From the NCBI RefSeq assembly GCF_002362315.1, contig NZ_MTZV01000005.1:1-64000 (forward strand): 64,000 nt of DNA, read 5' to 3'. The translations under genes were made by a program, and so were the position numbers. The DNA comes from Paraburkholderia acidicola. GTDB lineage: Bacteria; Pseudomonadota; Gammaproteobacteria; Burkholderiales; Burkholderiaceae. Below the pieces are notes generated by a model that did no database searches, was not told where the DNA came from, and saw only the letters and a list, made by a program, of their open reading frames with translations. Below, one piece after another: positions 24,651 to 33,331 of the stretch (within the stretch, counting starts at the first letter, position 1; every line of letters starts with the position of its first letter).

Positions 24651-25466
24651 ATGGGACAGAAAATTCATCCGACTGGCTTCCGTTTGGCCGTCAGCCGCAA
24701 TTGGGCGTCGCGTTGGTACGCGAACAACAACAATTTCGCGGCGATGTTGCAGGAAGACATCGGTGTTCGTGAATACCTGAAGAAGAAGCTGAAGAACGCT
24801 TCGGTGGGCCGTGTTGTGATCGAGCGTCCGGCAAAGAACGCTCGCATCACGATTTACAGCTCGCGTCCGGGTGTCGTGATCGGCAAGAAGGGCGAGGACA
24901 TCGAACTGCTGAAGTCCGAGCTGCAGAAGCGCATGGGTGTTCCGGTTCACGTGAACATCGAAGAAATCCGCAAGCCGGAAACTGATGCGCAACTGATCGC
25001 CGATTCGATTACGCAACAGCTCGAGCGCCGGATCATGTTCCGTCGCGCGATGAAGCGTGCAATGCAAAACGCGATGCGTCTCGGTGCCCAGGGCATCAAG
25101 ATCATGAGCGCGGGCCGTCTGAACGGGATCGAAATCGCCCGTACGGAATGGTATCGCGAAGGTCGCGTACCGCTTCATACGCTGCGTGCGGACATCGACT
25201 ACGCCACTTCGGAAGCGAAGACGACGTACGGCATCATCGGCGTCAAGGTGTGGGTCTACAAGGGCGACACGCTTGGCCGCAACGACGCACCGGTGGTGGA
25301 AGAAGTCGCTGAAGAAAAGCGTCCGCGCCGCAACGCGCGCCCGGGTGGCGATCGTCGTCCGCGCCGTGATGGCGAAGGCGGAGCCCCGGCAGGTGCGCGC
25401 CGTGGCGCGCCGCGTCGCGCGACGACGGGTGGCAAGCCCGACGGCGACGGCAAGACTGGAGAATAA
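24651..25466 (+). CDS. rpsC: 30S ribosomal protein S3 with extended C-terminal tail
   Basis: S3 forms part of the mRNA entry channel and its helicase activity. It has 271 residues against 233 in E. coli. The KH domain (GVVIGKKGEDIELLKSEL) and the S3 core are normal. The excess is a low-complexity C-terminal tail of about 50 residues, rich in Arg, Gly, Ala and Pro, after VVEEVAEEKRPRRNARP. Such tails are known in related beta-proteobacteria. Confidence 0.98.
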   Translation: MGQKIHPTGFRLAVSRNWASRWYANNNNFAAMLQEDIGVREYLKKKLKNASVGRVVIERPAKNARITIYSSRPGVVIGKKGEDIELLKSELQKRMGVPVHVNIEEIRKPETDAQLIADSITQQLERRIMFRRAMKRAMQNAMRLGAQGIKIMSAGRLNGIEIARTEWYREGRVPLHTLRADIDYATSEAKTTYGIIGVKVWVYKGDTLGRNDAPVVEEVAEEKRPRRNARPGGDRRPRRDGEGGAPAGARRGAPRRATTGGKPDGDGKTGE

Positions 25467-25468
25467 CG

Positions 25469-25885
25469 ATGCTGCAACCGAAACGCAGAAAGTATCGCAA
25501 AGAGCAGAAAGGTCGTAACACCGGCGTGGCTACTCGCGGCAACGCGGTGTCGTTCGGTGAGTACGGTCTGAAGTCGATCGGTCGTGGCCGCCTGACGGCG
25601 CGTCAGATTGAGGCTGCTCGTCGTGCCATGACGCGTCACATCAAGCGCGGCGGCCGGATCTGGATCCGCATTTTCCCGGACAAGCCGATCTCGCAAAAGC
25701 CGGCTGAAGTACGGATGGGTAACGGTAAAGGTAACCCTGAGTACTACGTCGCAGAGATTCAACCGGGCAAGATGCTGTACGAAATGGACGGCGTAACCGA
25801 AGAACTGGCACGCGAAGCGTTCCGTCTGGCTGCAGCGAAGCTGCCGCTGAAGACGGCGTTTATCGTGCGCCAGCTCGGCGCCTAA
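25469..25885 (+). CDS. rplP: 50S ribosomal protein L16
   Basis: L16 helps position A-site tRNA on the 50S. The 138-residue protein begins LQPKRRKYRKEQKGRNTG and includes the GNGKGNPEYYVAEIQPGKML block. The gene starts two bases after rpsC and is followed by rpmC after ten. Confidence 0.98.
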   Translation: MLQPKRRKYRKEQKGRNTGVATRGNAVSFGEYGLKSIGRGRLTARQIEAARRAMTRHIKRGGRIWIRIFPDKPISQKPAEVRMGNGKGNPEYYVAEIQPGKMLYEMDGVTEELAREAFRLAAAKLPLKTAFIVRQLGA

Positions 25886-25895
25886 GGAGTAAACG

Positions 25896-26090
25896 ATGAA
25901 GGCTTCCGAACTTCACCCGAAAGATCAGGCCGCGCTCAACAAGGAGCTGTCGGACCTGTTGAAGGCGCAATTCGGCCTGCGCATGCAACTCGCGACCCAG
26001 CAGCTCACGAACACGAGTCAGCTGAAGAAGGTTCGTCGCGACATCGCACGTGTGCGGACCGTCCTGACTGAGAAGGCGAACCAGAAATGA
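25896..26090 (+). CDS. rpmC: 50S ribosomal protein L29
   Basis: L29 lies beside L23 at the tunnel exit. The 64-residue protein is a two-helix hairpin with KAQFGLRMQLATQQLTNTSQ and VRRDIARVRTVLTEK. Its stop overlaps the rpsQ start by four bases (ATGA). Confidence 0.97.
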   Translation: MKASELHPKDQAALNKELSDLLKAQFGLRMQLATQQLTNTSQLKKVRRDIARVRTVLTEKANQK

Positions 26091-26359
26091 ACGATAGCGT
26101 AAAAACCTCGCTTAAGCGGACGCTGGTCGGCAAGGTCGTCAGCAACAAGATGGACAAGACGGTTACCGTGCTGGTCGAGCACCGCGTGAAGCACCCGATG
26201 TACGGCAAGTACGTTGTGCGCTCGAAGAAGTATCACGCGCACGACGAGACGAACACGTACAACGAGGGTGACCTCGTTGAAATCCAGGAAACTCGTCCGA
26301 TCGCAAAGACGAAGGCCTGGACCGTGTCGCGCCTCGTTGAAGCAGCTCGCGTGATCTAA
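26087..26359 (+). CDS. rpsQ: 30S ribosomal protein S17
   Basis: S17 is an early-binding 30S body protein with an OB fold. The 90-residue protein has TLVGKVVSNKMDKTVTVLVE and KYHAHDETNTYNEGDLVEI. It ends the S10 part; a 290-base gap with a promoter dyad follows before rplN. Confidence 0.98.
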   Translation: MNDSVKTSLKRTLVGKVVSNKMDKTVTVLVEHRVKHPMYGKYVVRSKKYHAHDETNTYNEGDLVEIQETRPIAKTKAWTVSRLVEAARVI

Positions 26360-26404
26360 AGATTGCACAGTTGTAGCAGTAGCTGAAATCGCAGTAAGTT
26401 TCGC

Positions 26405-26441
26405 TTGCAAGACCGAGATTATTTGTTATAATCTCGGTCTT
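26405..26441 (+). promoter_or_regulatory. Promoter inside a perfect dyad, upstream of rplN
   Basis: TTGCAA (26405-26410), a 16-bp spacer and a consensus TATAAT (26427-26432). The -10 lies within a perfect 14-bp inverted repeat, AAGACCGAGATTAT (26409-26422) and ATAATCTCGGTCTT (26428-26441), with a 5-base loop. The transcript would have a leader of about 210 bases before rplN; I recognise no gene in 26442-26649. Confidence 0.75.
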
Positions 26442-26649
26442 CCCTCTTTGTGGGAGCCCCATCGCGGGCGAAGTTGGTGGGGGAAGCAGTTCGGACGCCA
26501 GTCCGGGCTGAAAGATTCACCGGATTGCGATGGCGGGTTTCGTTTGCTGTCGCTGCTGTTCTTACCCAAGCAGCCAGTCGGCTGACGGGACCAAGACTGA
26601 CCGGGTGTGCCATGGTGGTGCGTCCGGATTAAGTTGGGAATGATAAACC

Positions 26650-27018
26650 ATGATCCAGACCGAAACTCGGCTTGAAGTGGCCGACAACACGGGTGCACGT
26701 GAAGTCCTGTGCATCAAGGTGCTCGGCGGCTCGAAGCGTCGTTATGCCAGCATCGGCGACATCATCAAGGTGAGCGTCAAAGAGGCAACGCCGCGCGGGC
26801 GCGTCAAGAAAGGCGAAATTTATAACGCCGTGGTGGTTCGCACCGCCAAGGGCGTGCGTCGTCCGGACGGCTCGCTGATCAAGTTCGACGGCAATGCCGC
26901 CGTGCTTTTAAATGCCAAGCTTGAGCCGATCGGCACCCGCATTTTCGGGCCGGTTACACGTGAGTTGCGTACCGAACGGTTTATGAAGATCGTTTCGTTG
27001 GCACCGGAAGTGCTGTAA
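26650..27018 (+). CDS. rplN: 50S ribosomal protein L14
   Basis: L14 lies at the subunit interface and is the binding site of the silencing factor RsfS. The 122-residue protein begins IQTETRLEVADNTGAREVLC. It is the first spc-cluster gene and has its own upstream promoter. Confidence 0.98.
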   Translation: MIQTETRLEVADNTGAREVLCIKVLGGSKRRYASIGDIIKVSVKEATPRGRVKKGEIYNAVVVRTAKGVRRPDGSLIKFDGNAAVLLNAKLEPIGTRIFGPVTRELRTERFMKIVSLAPEVL

Positions 27019-27027
27019 GGAGTCGCG

Positions 27028-27336
27028 ATGAACAAGATTCGCAAGGGTGACGAGGTCATCATCATCACCGGCAAAGACAAAGGCAAGCGCGGCGTCGTGC
27101 TGGCCCTTGACGAAGATCGCCTGACTGTCGAAGGCATCAACATCGTCAAGAAGCATGTCAAGCCAAATCCGATGAAGGGTACGACGGGCGGCGTGGAAGC
27201 AAAGACAATGCCGTTGCACATTTCGAACGTCGCGCTGGTCGACGGAAATGGCAAGCCGTCGCGTGTCGGCATCAAGGTCGAGGGAGACAAGAAAGTTCGT
27301 TTCCTGAAATCGACCGGTGCAGTGCTGAGCGCCTGA
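27028..27336 (+). CDS. rplX: 50S ribosomal protein L24
   Basis: L24 is an assembly initiator for 50S. The 102-residue protein has an N-terminal KOW motif (GDEVIIITGKDKGKRGVVLA). AAGGAG precedes the ATG nine bases after rplN. Confidence 0.98.
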   Translation: MNKIRKGDEVIIITGKDKGKRGVVLALDEDRLTVEGINIVKKHVKPNPMKGTTGGVEAKTMPLHISNVALVDGNGKPSRVGIKVEGDKKVRFLKSTGAVLSA

Positions 27337-27352
27337 CGCTGCGGAGTGAAAA

Positions 27353-27892
27353 ATGGCACGTTTGCAAGAGTTTTATAAAGAGAAGGTTGTTCCCGGCCTG
27401 ACCGAGAAGTTCGGTTACAAGTCCGTGATGGAAGTGCCGCGCATCACCAAGATCACCCTGAACATGGGTCTTGGCGAAGCCGTCGCTGACAAGAAGATCA
27501 TCGAAAACGCTGTGGGCGATCTGACGAAGATCGCTGGTCAGAAGCCGGTGATCACGAAGGCGCGCAAGGCAATTGCCGGCTTCAAGATCCGTCAGGGCTA
27601 TCCGATCGGTGCGATGGTCACGTTGCGTGGCCAGGCAATGTACGAATTTCTGGACCGTTTCGTGACGGTTGCGCTCCCCCGGGTGCGTGACTTCCGTGGC
27701 GTGTCGGGTCGTGCGTTCGACGGTCGCGGCAACTACAACATCGGTGTGAAAGAGCAGATCATTTTCCCCGAAATTGACTACGACAAGATCGACGCACTGC
27801 GTGGGCTGAACATCAGCATCACGACGACTGCGAAGACTGACGACGAAGCAAAGGCACTGCTCGCCAGCTTCAAGTTCCCGTTCAGAAACTGA
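27353..27892 (+). CDS. rplE: 50S ribosomal protein L5
   Basis: L5 binds 5S rRNA in the central protuberance and contacts P-site tRNA. The 179-residue protein contains ITLNMGLGEAVADKK and GIKEQ-type sequence NIGVKEQIIFPEIDYDKID. Confidence 0.98.
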   Translation: MARLQEFYKEKVVPGLTEKFGYKSVMEVPRITKITLNMGLGEAVADKKIIENAVGDLTKIAGQKPVITKARKAIAGFKIRQGYPIGAMVTLRGQAMYEFLDRFVTVALPRVRDFRGVSGRAFDGRGNYNIGVKEQIIFPEIDYDKIDALRGLNISITTTAKTDDEAKALLASFKFPFRN

Positions 27893-27899
27893 GGTTACC

Positions 27900-28205
27900 G
27901 TGGCTAAACTGGCACTGATCGAACGTGAAAAGAAGCGCGCCCGCCTTGCAGCGAAGTTCGCACCGAAGCGCCTTGCGCTGAAGGCGATCATCGACGATCA
28001 AAGCAAGACGGACGAAGAGCGTTATGCAGCCCGTCTGGAACTGCAGCAACTGCCGCGCAATTCGAACCCGACCCGTAAGCGCAATCGTTGCGCGATTACT
28101 GGTCGCCCGCGCGGCACGTTCCGCAAATTCGGCCTTGCCCGTAGCAAGATTCGCGAAATCGCGTTCCGTGGCGAGATCCCTGGCCTGACCAAGGCGAGCT
28201 GGTAA
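27900..28205 (+). CDS. rpsN: 30S ribosomal protein S14
   Basis: S14 is a 30S head protein. It starts with GTG seven bases after rplE and has 101 residues, the long form without the CXXC zinc motif (a single Cys is present). The C-terminal GRPRGTFRKFGLARSKIREI block is standard. Confidence 0.97.
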   Translation: MAKLALIEREKKRARLAAKFAPKRLALKAIIDDQSKTDEERYAARLELQQLPRNSNPTRKRNRCAITGRPRGTFRKFGLARSKIREIAFRGEIPGLTKASW

Positions 28206-28219
28206 TAGGAGAGATGTAA

Positions 28220-28615
28220 ATGAGCATGAGTGATCCTATCGCCGATATGCTGACTCGCATCCGCAACGCGCAGATGGTCGAGAAGGTTTCGGTGACAATG
28301 CCCTCGTCGAAAGTCAAGATTGCGATCGCGCAGGTCCTGAAGGACGAAGGCTATATCGATGATTTCGCAGTGAAGTCCGAAGGTGCGAAGTCTGAATTGA
28401 ATATCGCGTTGAAGTACTACGCTGGCCGCCCGGTTATCGAACGCCTTGAACGCGTTTCGAAGCCTGGTCTGCGTGTGTACCGTGGCCGTAACGACATCCC
28501 TCAGGTCATGAATGGCTTGGGGGTGGCGATCGTTTCGACGCCCAAGGGTGTGATGACTGACCGCAAGGCTCGCGCTACTGGCGTGGGCGGCGAAGTCATC
28601 TGCTACGTCGCTTAA
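28220..28615 (+). CDS. rpsH: 30S ribosomal protein S8
   Basis: S8 binds 16S helix 21 and in E. coli represses the spc operon at the rplE message. The 131-residue protein begins SMSDPIADMLTRIRNAQM and ends GVGGEVICYVA. I did not find a convincing S8 target in the short gaps nearby. Confidence 0.98.
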   Translation: MSMSDPIADMLTRIRNAQMVEKVSVTMPSSKVKIAIAQVLKDEGYIDDFAVKSEGAKSELNIALKYYAGRPVIERLERVSKPGLRVYRGRNDIPQVMNGLGVAIVSTPKGVMTDRKARATGVGGEVICYVA

Positions 28616-28634
28616 GCCGAAAGGAGAGAGAAAC

Positions 28635-29165
28635 ATGTCTCGAGTAGGTAAAAGCCCGATCGTGCTGCAAGGCGCAGAAGTTGCCTTGAGCGGCGACGAC
28701 ATCATCGTCAAGGGCCCACTGGGTACGATTTCGCGGGCTGGCAACAGCCTCGTGAAGGTGGCGATCGACAGCGGCGTCGTGAAGTTCGAGCCGGCTGACG
28801 AAAGCCGCGAAGCGAATGCGATGTCGGGCACGATGCGCGCACTGGTTGCGAACATGGTGCACGGCGTTACGAAGGGTTTCGAGCGCAAGCTGACGCTGGT
28901 TGGCGTCGGTTACCGCGCACAGGCGCAAGGCGACAAGCTGAATCTGTCGCTGGGTTTCTCGCACCCGGTGGTGCACCAGATGCCGGAAGGCATCAAGGCT
29001 GAAACCCCGACGCAAACCGAAATCGTGATCAAGGGAATCGACAAGCAGAAGGTTGGCCAGGTAGCTGCGGAAGTTCGCGGTTATCGTCCGCCCGAGCCCT
29101 ATAAGGGCAAGGGTGTGCGCTACGCCGACGAAGTCGTGATCCTTAAAGAAACGAAGAAGAAGTAA
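28635..29165 (+). CDS. rplF: 50S ribosomal protein L6
   Basis: L6 sits near the L7/L12 stalk and the sarcin-ricin loop. The 176-residue protein has the duplicated L6 fold and the signature PEPYKGKGVRYADEVV near its C-terminus. Confidence 0.98.
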   Translation: MSRVGKSPIVLQGAEVALSGDDIIVKGPLGTISRAGNSLVKVAIDSGVVKFEPADESREANAMSGTMRALVANMVHGVTKGFERKLTLVGVGYRAQAQGDKLNLSLGFSHPVVHQMPEGIKAETPTQTEIVIKGIDKQKVGQVAAEVRGYRPPEPYKGKGVRYADEVVILKETKKK

Positions 29166-29177
29166 GGGTGCGCAATC

Positions 29178-29543
29178 ATGGATAAGACTCAATCTCGCCT
29201 GCGCCGCGCTCGTCAGACGCGTATCAAGATCGCTGAGCTGCAGGTCGCGCGTCTCGCCGTGCATCGCACGAACACGCACATCTATGCACAGGTGTTCTCG
29301 CCGTGCGGCACCAAGGTGCTCGCCAGCGCGTCGACGCTCGAAGCCGAAGTGCGTGCAGAACTGGCCGAAAAGACAGGCAAGGGCGGCAACGTCGCCGCTG
29401 CCACGCTGATCGGCAAGCGCATCGCAGAAAAGGCTAAGGCTGCCGGCATCGAATCCGTCGCCTTCGACCGCTCGGGTTTCCGCTACCACGGCCGCGTTAA
29501 GGCGCTGGCTGATGCGGCGCGCGAAGCCGGGCTCAAGTTCTAA
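29178..29543 (+). CDS. rplR: 50S ribosomal protein L18
   Basis: L18 binds 5S rRNA with L5. The 121-residue protein has VHRTNTHIYAQVFSPCG and ends FDRSGFRYHGRVKALADAAR plus a short tail, as expected. Confidence 0.98.
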   Translation: MDKTQSRLRRARQTRIKIAELQVARLAVHRTNTHIYAQVFSPCGTKVLASASTLEAEVRAELAEKTGKGGNVAAATLIGKRIAEKAKAAGIESVAFDRSGFRYHGRVKALADAAREAGLKF

Positions 29544-29557
29544 GGGAAGAATTCGTC

Positions 29558-30076
29558 ATGGCAAAGATGCAAGCGAAAGTTCAGGCTGACGAACGCGACG
29601 ATGGCCTTCGTGAAAAGATGATCTCGGTCAATCGCGTGACCAAGGTGGTGAAGGGCGGCCGGATTCTCGGTTTCGCCGCACTGACCGTGGTTGGCGATGG
29701 CGATGGTCGCGTCGGTATGGGCAAGGGCAAGGCGAAGGAAGTGCCGGTTGCCGTCCAGAAGGCAATGGAACAGGCTCGTCGCAACATGTTCAAGGTACCG
29801 CTCAAGAACGGTACGTTGCAGCACGAAGTGCACGGTAAGCACGGCGCATCGATGGTCCTCCTCGCTCCGGCGAAGGACGGTACCGGTGTGATCGCCGGCG
29901 GCCCGATGCGCGCAGTGTTCGACGTGATGGGCGTGCAGAATGTTGTGGCCAAGAGCCACGGTTCGACGAACCCGTACAACCTCGTTCGTGCAACGCTCGA
30001 CGGCCTGCGCAAGCAGTCGACGCCGGGTGATATCGCGGCGAAGCGTGGCAAGTCCGTCGAAGAAATTCTCGGCTAA
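29558..30076 (+). CDS. rpsE: 30S ribosomal protein S5
   Basis: S5 takes part in mRNA unwinding and decoding accuracy. The 172-residue protein has the S5 double-stranded RNA-binding block VNRVTKVVKGGRILGFAALT and the C-terminal AKSHGSTNPYNLVRATLDGL. Confidence 0.98.
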   Translation: MAKMQAKVQADERDDGLREKMISVNRVTKVVKGGRILGFAALTVVGDGDGRVGMGKGKAKEVPVAVQKAMEQARRNMFKVPLKNGTLQHEVHGKHGASMVLLAPAKDGTGVIAGGPMRAVFDVMGVQNVVAKSHGSTNPYNLVRATLDGLRKQSTPGDIAAKRGKSVEEILG

Positions 30077-30087
30077 AGGTGGACACC

Positions 30088-30270
30088 ATGTCTGAAAAAA
30101 CTGTCAAGGTTCAGCTCGTCAAGAGCGTGATTGGGACCCGCGAAACACACCGTGCAACGGTCCGTGGTCTCGGCCTGCGCCGACTCAACTCGGTTAGCGA
30201 GTTGCAAGACACGCCTGCTGTGCGCGGCATGATCAACAAGGTTTCGTACCTCGTTAAGGTCATCGGCTAA
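30088..30270 (+). CDS. rpmD: 50S ribosomal protein L30
   Basis: A small 60-residue 50S protein with KVQLVKSVIGTRETHRATVR. I chose the ATG at 30088; a GTG at 30079 would add three residues and is not supported by the family. Confidence 0.97.
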   Translation: MSEKTVKVQLVKSVIGTRETHRATVRGLGLRRLNSVSELQDTPAVRGMINKVSYLVKVIG

Positions 30271-30299
30271 GCAGCTGACCGGGACTCAAGGAGTTGATA

Positions 30300-30734
30300 A
30301 TGGAATTGAATACCCTGAAGCCGGCAGAAGGCTCGAAGCACGCTAAGCGTCGCGTCGGTCGCGGCATCGGCTCCGGCCTCGGCAAAACCGCAGGTCGTGG
30401 CCATAAAGGTCAGAAATCGCGTTCGGGCGGCTTCCACAAGGTGGGTTTCGAAGGCGGTCAGATGCCTTTGCAACGCCGTCTGCCGAAGCGCGGCTTCACC
30501 TCGCTGACGAAGGAATTTGTCGGTGAAGTGCGTCTCTCGGATCTGGAAAAGCTGCCGGTCGACGAAATCGATCTGCTCGCACTGAAGCAAGCCGGCTTGG
30601 TCGGCGAACTGACGCGCAGCGCCAAGATCATCGCTACGGGCGAACTGAAGCGCAAGATCGTGGTGAAGGGTTTGGGTGCGACGAAGGGCGCGCGTGCTGC
30701 GATTGAAGCAGCAGGCGGTTCTTTTGCCGAGTAA
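30300..30734 (+). CDS. rplO: 50S ribosomal protein L15
   Basis: L15 is a late 50S assembly protein. The ATG at 30300, after AAGGAG, gives 144 residues beginning ELNTLKPAEGSKHAKRRVGR. The Gly/Arg/Lys-rich N-terminal extension that threads through rRNA is present. Confidence 0.98.
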   Translation: MELNTLKPAEGSKHAKRRVGRGIGSGLGKTAGRGHKGQKSRSGGFHKVGFEGGQMPLQRRLPKRGFTSLTKEFVGEVRLSDLEKLPVDEIDLLALKQAGLVGELTRSAKIIATGELKRKIVVKGLGATKGARAAIEAAGGSFAE

Positions 30735-30780
30735 CGAGCAAGTCGGTTGCCGTCACTAGCATTTGCATCGGAGAAGCTAC

Positions 30781-32127
30781 TTGGCTAACAGCCCGAGTCT
30801 CGCAAAACCCGGTCGAAGCGCGGCGAAGTATGGCGATCTGCGTCGGCGGGCAGTGTTTCTGCTGCTGGCACTGATCGTCTACCGTATCGGCGCGCATATT
30901 CCGGTGCCGGGTATTGACCCGGACCAACTGGCAAAGCTGTTCCAAAGCCAGTCGGGCGGCATCCTTGGCATGTTCAACATGTTCTCGGGTGGCGCACTTT
31001 CGAGGTTTACGATTTTTGCGCTGGGGATCATGCCGTATATCTCGGCGTCGATCATCATGCAGTTGCTGGCGATCGTATCGCCGCAGCTCGAGGCGCTGAA
31101 GAAGGAAGGGCAGTCGGGACAGCGAAAGATCACGCAGTACACGCGGGTCTTTACGGTTGTGCTGGCAACGTTCCAGGCTTTTGGTATTGCGGTGGCGCTG
31201 GAGAATCAACCGGCGTTGGTAATCGATCCGGGGATGGTATTCCGGTTGACGACGGTCGTGACGCTCGTGACGGGCACGATGTTCCTGATGTGGCTCGGCG
31301 AGCAGATCACGGAACGCGGTCTTGGTAACGGTATTTCGATCATCATCTTCGGCGGGATTGCGGCGGGTTTCCCGAACGCGATCGGCGGGCTGGTCTCGCT
31401 GGTGCAAACCGGCTCGATGGGTCCCGTGTCGGCGATTATCGTGGTCGCGCTGATTGCTGCTGTGACGTATCTGGTGGTGTTTATCGAACGCGGCCAGCGC
31501 AAGATTCTTGTGAATTACGCGAAGCGGCAGGTCGGCAACAAGATTTACGGCGGTCAGTCTTCGCATTTGCCGCTGAAGCTGAACATGTCGGGTGTGATTC
31601 CGCCGATCTTCGCATCGTCGATCATCCTGTTCCCGGCAACTATCCTGAACTGGTTTAGTTCGGGGTCGCGCACAGGCTGGTTCTCGGACACGCTGCATAA
31701 CGTGGCCGAAGCGCTGAAGCCTGGGCAACCGGTGTATGTATTGCTGTATGCGTTGGCAATCGTGTTTTTCTGCTTTTTCTACACCGCGCTGGTGTTCAAC
31801 AGCAGAGAAACAGCTGACAACCTGAAGAAGAGCGGCGCTTTCGTCCCAGGCATTCGCCCGGGCGATCAGACGGCGCGATATATCGACCGCATTCTCACGC
31901 GTTTGACGCTGGCGGGTGCGATCTACATCGTGTTTGTTTGCCTGCTGCCCGAGTTTCTGGTGCTGCGCTGGAACGTGCCGTTTTATTTTGGTGGAACGTC
32001 GCTGCTGATCATTGTCGTCGTCACAATGGATTTCATGGCGCAGGTGCAGTCGTACGTTATGTCGCAACAGTATGAATCGCTGCTGAAGAAAGCAAACTTC
32101 AAAGGCGGCGGCGTCCCGATGCGTTGA
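30781..32127 (+). CDS. secY: Protein translocase channel subunit SecY
   Basis: SecY is the channel of the Sec translocon, with ten membrane helices. I chose the TTG at 30781, seven bases after GGAG, giving 448 residues starting ANSPSLAKPGRSAAKYGDL. The plug region GIDPDQLAKLFQSQSGG and cytosolic loop QLEALKKEGQSGQRKI are present. It lies between rplO and infA, as in the spc operon. SecE is encoded at 1978. Confidence 0.97.
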   Translation: MANSPSLAKPGRSAAKYGDLRRRAVFLLLALIVYRIGAHIPVPGIDPDQLAKLFQSQSGGILGMFNMFSGGALSRFTIFALGIMPYISASIIMQLLAIVSPQLEALKKEGQSGQRKITQYTRVFTVVLATFQAFGIAVALENQPALVIDPGMVFRLTTVVTLVTGTMFLMWLGEQITERGLGNGISIIIFGGIAAGFPNAIGGLVSLVQTGSMGPVSAIIVVALIAAVTYLVVFIERGQRKILVNYAKRQVGNKIYGGQSSHLPLKLNMSGVIPPIFASSIILFPATILNWFSSGSRTGWFSDTLHNVAEALKPGQPVYVLLYALAIVFFCFFYTALVFNSRETADNLKKSGAFVPGIRPGDQTARYIDRILTRLTLAGAIYIVFVCLLPEFLVLRWNVPFYFGGTSLLIIVVVTMDFMAQVQSYVMSQQYESLLKKANFKGGGVPMR

Positions 32128-32135
32128 AAGGACAC

Positions 32136-32354
32136 ATGGCCAAAGACGATGTAATCCAGATGCAGGGTGAGGTCATCGAAAACCTCCCCAACGCTACCTT
32201 TCGGGTGAAGCTGGAAAACGGCCATGTCGTATTGGGACACATATCCGGGAAGATGCGGATGCACTACATCCGCATCCTGCCCGGCGACAAGGTGACGGTT
32301 GAATTGACGCCTTACGATCTGTCGCGTGCGCGGATCGTGTTCCGGGCGAAGTGA
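32136..32354 (+). CDS. infA: Translation initiation factor IF-1
   Basis: IF-1 blocks the ribosomal A site during initiation. The 72-residue OB-fold protein starts at the ATG at 32136 (AKDDVIQMQGEVIENLPN) after AAAGGA. It lies between secY and rpmJ. Confidence 0.98.
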   Translation: MAKDDVIQMQGEVIENLPNATFRVKLENGHVVLGHISGKMRMHYIRILPGDKVTVELTPYDLSRARIVFRAK

Positions 32355-32374
32355 TTTGAAAAAAGGGTAATATC

Positions 32375-32491
32375 ATGAAAGTGATGGCATCGGTTAAGCG
32401 CATTTGCCGCAATTGCAAGATCATCAAGCGCAAGGGCGTTGTGCGGGTGATTTGCAGTTCTGATCCGCGCCACAAACAGCGTCAAGGCTGA
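32375..32491 (+). CDS. rpmJ: 50S ribosomal protein L36, zinc-binding form
   Basis: A 38-residue protein read as [15 protein letters not shown] followed by [18 protein letters not shown]. Cys11, Cys14, Cys27 and His33 form the zinc ribbon of the C+ type of L36. Genes this short are easily missed. It sits between infA and rpsM, its usual place, with AAAAGGG before the ATG. Confidence 0.96.
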
Positions 32492-32532
32492 ACGCCGCGC
32501 TTTTGCTTGCGCTTTTTGTTTGAGGAAAAACA

Positions 32533-32898
32533 ATGGCTCGTATCGCAGGGGTTAACATCCCGAACCACCAGCATACCGAAATCGGCCTGACGGCGATCTA
32601 CGGTATTGGCCGCACGCGTTCACGCGACATTTGCGTCGCGTCTGGTGTGGCATTTTCGAAGAAGGTCAAGGACCTGAGCGACGCAGACCTCGAAAAGCTG
32701 CGTGAAGAAATCGGCAAGTTCATCGTCGAAGGCGATCTGCGCCGTGAGACGACGATGAACATCAAGCGCCTGATGGATCTGGGCTGCTACCGTGGCGTGC
32801 GCCATCGCAAGGGCCTGCCCCTGCGTGGTCAGCGTACGCGTACGAACGCCCGTACACGCAAGGGTCCGCGTCGTGCAGCGCAGTCGCTGAAGAAGTAA
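32533..32898 (+). CDS. rpsM: 30S ribosomal protein S13
   Basis: S13 forms head-to-50S bridges and contacts P-site tRNA. It has 121 residues starting ARIAGVNIPNHQHTEIGLTA and ending in a basic tail with RTRTNARTRKGPRR. It is the first alpha-cluster gene. Confidence 0.98.
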   Translation: MARIAGVNIPNHQHTEIGLTAIYGIGRTRSRDICVASGVAFSKKVKDLSDADLEKLREEIGKFIVEGDLRRETTMNIKRLMDLGCYRGVRHRKGLPLRGQRTRTNARTRKGPRRAAQSLKK

Positions 32899-32926
32899 GC
32901 GGAATTGACAGTTACAGGAAAACGTA

Positions 32927-33331
32927 ATGGCTAAGGCTTCGAACAACTCGGCGGCGCAACGCGTTCGCAAGAAGGTCAAGAAGAACGTCGCCGAGGGCGT
33001 GGTTCACGTTCACGCGTCGTTCAACAACACCATCATCACGATCACCGATCGTCAAGGCAACGCGCTTGCCTGGGCAACGTCGGGTGGTCAGGGCTTCAAG
33101 GGCTCGCGTAAGTCGACGCCGTTTGCAGCTCAGGTGGCAGCCGAATCGGCTGGCCGCGTGGCGATGGAATACGGCGTGAAGAACCTCGAAGTGCGGATCA
33201 AGGGCCCTGGCCCTGGCCGTGAGTCCGCGGTGCGCGCGCTGCATGGTCTTGGTATCAAGATCACCACGATCTCCGACGTGACGCCGGTTCCGCACAACGG
33301 CTGCCGTCCGCCGAAGCGTCGCCGTATCTAA
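32927..33331 (+). CDS. rpsK: 30S ribosomal protein S11
   Basis: S11 lies on the 30S platform near the Shine-Dalgarno helix. It has 134 residues, with HVHASFNNTIITITDRQGN and the C-terminal TPVPHNGCRPPKRRRI. Confidence 0.98.
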   Translation: MAKASNNSAAQRVRKKVKKNVAEGVVHVHASFNNTIITITDRQGNALAWATSGGQGFKGSRKSTPFAAQVAAESAGRVAMEYGVKNLEVRIKGPGPGRESAVRALHGLGIKITTISDVTPVPHNGCRPPKRRRI

